From positions 1 through 64,000 of the forward strand of contig DHVE01000117.1 in assembly GCA_002412495.1 (NCBI GenBank): a DNA stretch of 64,000 bases, written 5' to 3'. Below the pieces are notes generated by a model. That model did not search any database, had not been told where the DNA came from, and saw only the letters and a program-made list of their open reading frames with translations. This document shows, one piece after another, positions 62,359 through 64,000 of this stretch. How positions within the stretch are numbered: position 1 is the first letter of the stretch; every line of letters starts with the position of its first letter. Position numbers and translations under genes: made by a program. Source of the stretch: Betaproteobacteria bacterium UBA5216. GTDB lineage: Bacteria; Pseudomonadota; Gammaproteobacteria; Burkholderiales; SG8-41.

Positions 62359-63525
62359 ATGAAAAAAGACACTCTGCTCGGCCGTCTCGGCCGCGATCCG
62401 GCGCAATACAGCGGCGTCATCAATACGCCGGTGTTTCGCGCGTCAACCATTGTTTTCCCCGACATCGAAACCTACGGCACGCGTCCCGCCGACGATTACA
62501 AGACGCCGCGCTACGGCATCCACGGCACGCCGACCACGTGGGCGCTCGAAGAGGCGGTCGCAAAAATGGAAGGCGGTCACAATGCCGTGGCGGTGTGTTC
62601 CGGGCTGGCGGCCATCGTTGCGGCGGTGTGCGCGTTTGTAAAGGCCGGCGACCACTTGCTGGTCACCGATTCCGCCTATGGCCCGACGCGCACCTTCTGC
62701 GACAAGCAATTAAAAGGTTTCGGCGTAGACGTTGAATACTATGATCCGCTCATCGGCGCCAGCATCCGGAAACTGATCAGAACGAACACCAGGGCAATAT
62801 TTTGTGAAGCGCCGGGATCACTGAGCTTCGAGATGCAGGATATTCCCACCATCGCGCGCGAGGCACATGCGCGCGACATTCCGGTGCTCGCGGATACCAC
62901 GTGGGGCACGCCGTATTTCTTTCGCTCGTTCGAACACGGCGTGGATGTATCGATCCATGCCGGCACCAAGTATATCGCGGGCCACTCCGATGTGATGCTC
63001 GGCATGATCGTCACCAACGAAAAATGCTGGCTTCCGGTGCGGCGCACCGTTGCCGATTACGGTTACTGCTCGAGCGCGGACGATTGTTATCTCGCGCTGC
63101 GTGGATTTCGCACCATCGGCGTGCGCATGAAGCAGCAAATGGCCAGTGCACTCGCCATTGCGCGCTGGCTACAGACGCGCCCCGAGGTCAGCCGCGTGTT
63201 GTATCCCGCGCTGGAAAGCGACCCCGGCCACGCGATCTGGAAGCGCGATTTCGAGGGCGCCGCATCGTTGTTTTCGTTTGTGCTGAATCCGGTCAGCCGC
63301 AAACAGGTCGCGGCCTTCGTCAACGCGCTGAAACTGTTCGGCATCGGTTCAAGCTGGGGAGGCTACGAATCGTTGGTCACCGCACCCCATATTGCGTCGC
63401 TGCGTACCGCGACGAAATGGGCCGCCGACGGCCCGGTCATACGCCTGCACATTGGGCTGGAAGACCCCGATGATCTGATCGGCGATATAACGCAGGCTCT
63501 CGCCAAAATGACATTGGCCGCGTAA
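62359..63525 (+). CDS. MetC-like PLP-dependent enzyme (cystathionine beta-lyase family)
   Basis: A 388-residue fold-type I PLP enzyme. The PLP lysine is K204 in SIHAGTKYIAGHSDVMLG, and the N-terminal YGIHGTPTTWALEEAVA is typical of MetC. It cleaves cystathionine to homocysteine, ammonia and pyruvate, but relatives act on other sulfur amino acids, so the substrate here is not certain. It follows Bug 16 and is convergent with the Gfo/Idh/MocA gene. Confidence 0.92.
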   Translation: MKKDTLLGRLGRDPAQYSGVINTPVFRASTIVFPDIETYGTRPADDYKTPRYGIHGTPTTWALEEAVAKMEGGHNAVAVCSGLAAIVAAVCAFVKAGDHLLVTDSAYGPTRTFCDKQLKGFGVDVEYYDPLIGASIRKLIRTNTRAIFCEAPGSLSFEMQDIPTIAREAHARDIPVLADTTWGTPYFFRSFEHGVDVSIHAGTKYIAGHSDVMLGMIVTNEKCWLPVRRTVADYGYCSSADDCYLALRGFRTIGVRMKQQMASALAIARWLQTRPEVSRVLYPALESDPGHAIWKRDFEGAASLFSFVLNPVSRKQVAAFVNALKLFGIGSSWGGYESLVTAPHIASLRTATKWAADGPVIRLHIGLEDPDDLIGDITQALAKMTLAA

Positions 63526-63551
63526 TTACGTCCTCTGCCGTACGCCCTCGG

Positions 63552-64000
63552 TCACGCCAGCGTTATGACCTTTCCCGTTTCTTGGGATGCCACAATCGCC
63601 TCGATTACGGCGATACCGTTGACCGCCTGATCCGGCGGCACCATGTAAGGCTGCCGGGCGGCCACCGCATCCGCGAACGCCTCCAGTTCGGCACGCTCCT
63701 TGTCCACCGCCGGCAGCTCGATGCGCTCCGGGTTGCCATCCAGTCCGCGCGTAATGAGTTCGGTGTCGCCGCGCATTTCGATCCAGCCATGAGTGCCGAA
63801 GGCATGCACGCGCCACAACTCGCCCGTGACGAATATCGTGCCGAAATAACCCGTGATGCCGCTGCTGAACTTAAGCAGCATGGACGTGGTGTCGTCCATG
63901 TCGATGGGCGCCTGGAGTTTTCGGCGCGCGCTGTGCGCGTAGACCTCGGTTACCAGCCCGCCAAGATTGATCATGGAATCAAGCGTATGGATGCCGCGCG
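63552..64000 (-). CDS. Gfo/Idh/MocA-family oxidoreductase, 3' part only
   Basis: The last 148 codons of an NAD(P)-dependent sugar/inositol-type dehydrogenase; the 5' end lies beyond the right edge. It reads GIHTLDSMINLGG, close to the family's G-x-H-x-x-D motif with the catalytic His, and then the C-terminal domain (GYFGTIFVTGELWRVHAFGTHG). Substrate unknown. It ends 26 bases after the convergent MetC-like stop. Confidence 0.85.
   Translation of the reverse strand, partial: RGIHTLDSMINLGGLVTEVYAHSARRKLQAPIDMDDTTSMLLKFSSGITGYFGTIFVTGELWRVHAFGTHGWIEMRGDTELITRGLDGNPERIELPAVDKERAELEAFADAVAARQPYMVPPDQAVNGIAVIEAIVASQETGKVITLA

Noticed and set aside
1..64000. CRISPR arrays, prophage or insertion-sequence transposase
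   Set aside because: No regularly spaced repeats and no integrase other than XerD, and no transposase-like or phage-structural frame were seen.

Overview
The window is a contiguous piece of a GC-rich betaproteobacterial chromosome, most likely Burkholderiales or a close uncultured relative. The evidence is the rpsU / yqeY / dnaG / rpoD order with divergent tsaD, the long Lys/Ala-rich N-terminus of RpoD, and a very large set of Bug/TctC-type periplasmic binding proteins. No tRNA, rRNA, CRISPR array, prophage or intact insertion sequence was seen.

Region 1 (1-8.7 kb) is housekeeping. The macromolecular-synthesis operon (rpsU, yqeY-like, dnaG, rpoD) reads leftward from a sigma70-type promoter near 4993-5021, with a terminator/attenuator after rpsU and a possible extra rpoD promoter after dnaG. 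tsaD diverges from it. plsY, folB, xerD and an Ogt-type DNA repair gene follow. Region 2 (8.7-15.3 kb) reads leftward: a TAXI-type TRAP transporter (binding protein, terminator, 4TM/12TM fusion permease), a VOC protein, and an overlapping operon of a fluoroacetate-dehalogenase-like hydrolase, an OtnK-like kinase and an OtnC-like decarboxylase. Region 3 (15.3-18.3 kb) has a 266-bp palindromic repeat, an isocitrate/isopropylmalate dehydrogenase-family gene, an Ldh-family oxidoreductase and an unknown small protein.

Region 4 (18.3-62.3 kb) carries sixteen Bug/TctC binding-protein genes and no TctA/TctB permease. They alternate with small catabolic or unknown-function cassettes: SDR plus aldo/keto reductase; two MaoC-like proteins plus a CoA-transferase; an ABC exporter, an MBL hydrolase and a 2-hydroxyacid dehydrogenase; an LVIVD protein, Bug, shortened HpaI aldolase, Bug and cupin; MFS, Bug, LLM flavoprotein and Bug; CapA plus MmgE/PrpD; two Bugs and a CMD protein; a GT41/TPR glycosyltransferase; two Lin0512 proteins plus a quinone-oxidoreductase-like enzyme. 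Two paralogous methyltransferases with predicted signal peptides lie in this region, as do two tandem membrane-anchored ankyrin proteins. prfC (RF3) is a housekeeping island near 57 kb. Region 5 (62.3-64 kb) has a MetC-like PLP enzyme and the 3' end of a Gfo/Idh/MocA oxidoreductase.

The signals that ordinary annotation does not explain are: an AT-rich intergenic motif (core AAAAACAA) found eight times on both strands; the palindromic element at 15338-15603; the orphan Bug expansion arranged one or two per enzyme cassette; the exported methyltransferase pair; and an HpaI-family aldolase missing about 24 residues between otherwise conserved catalytic positions.
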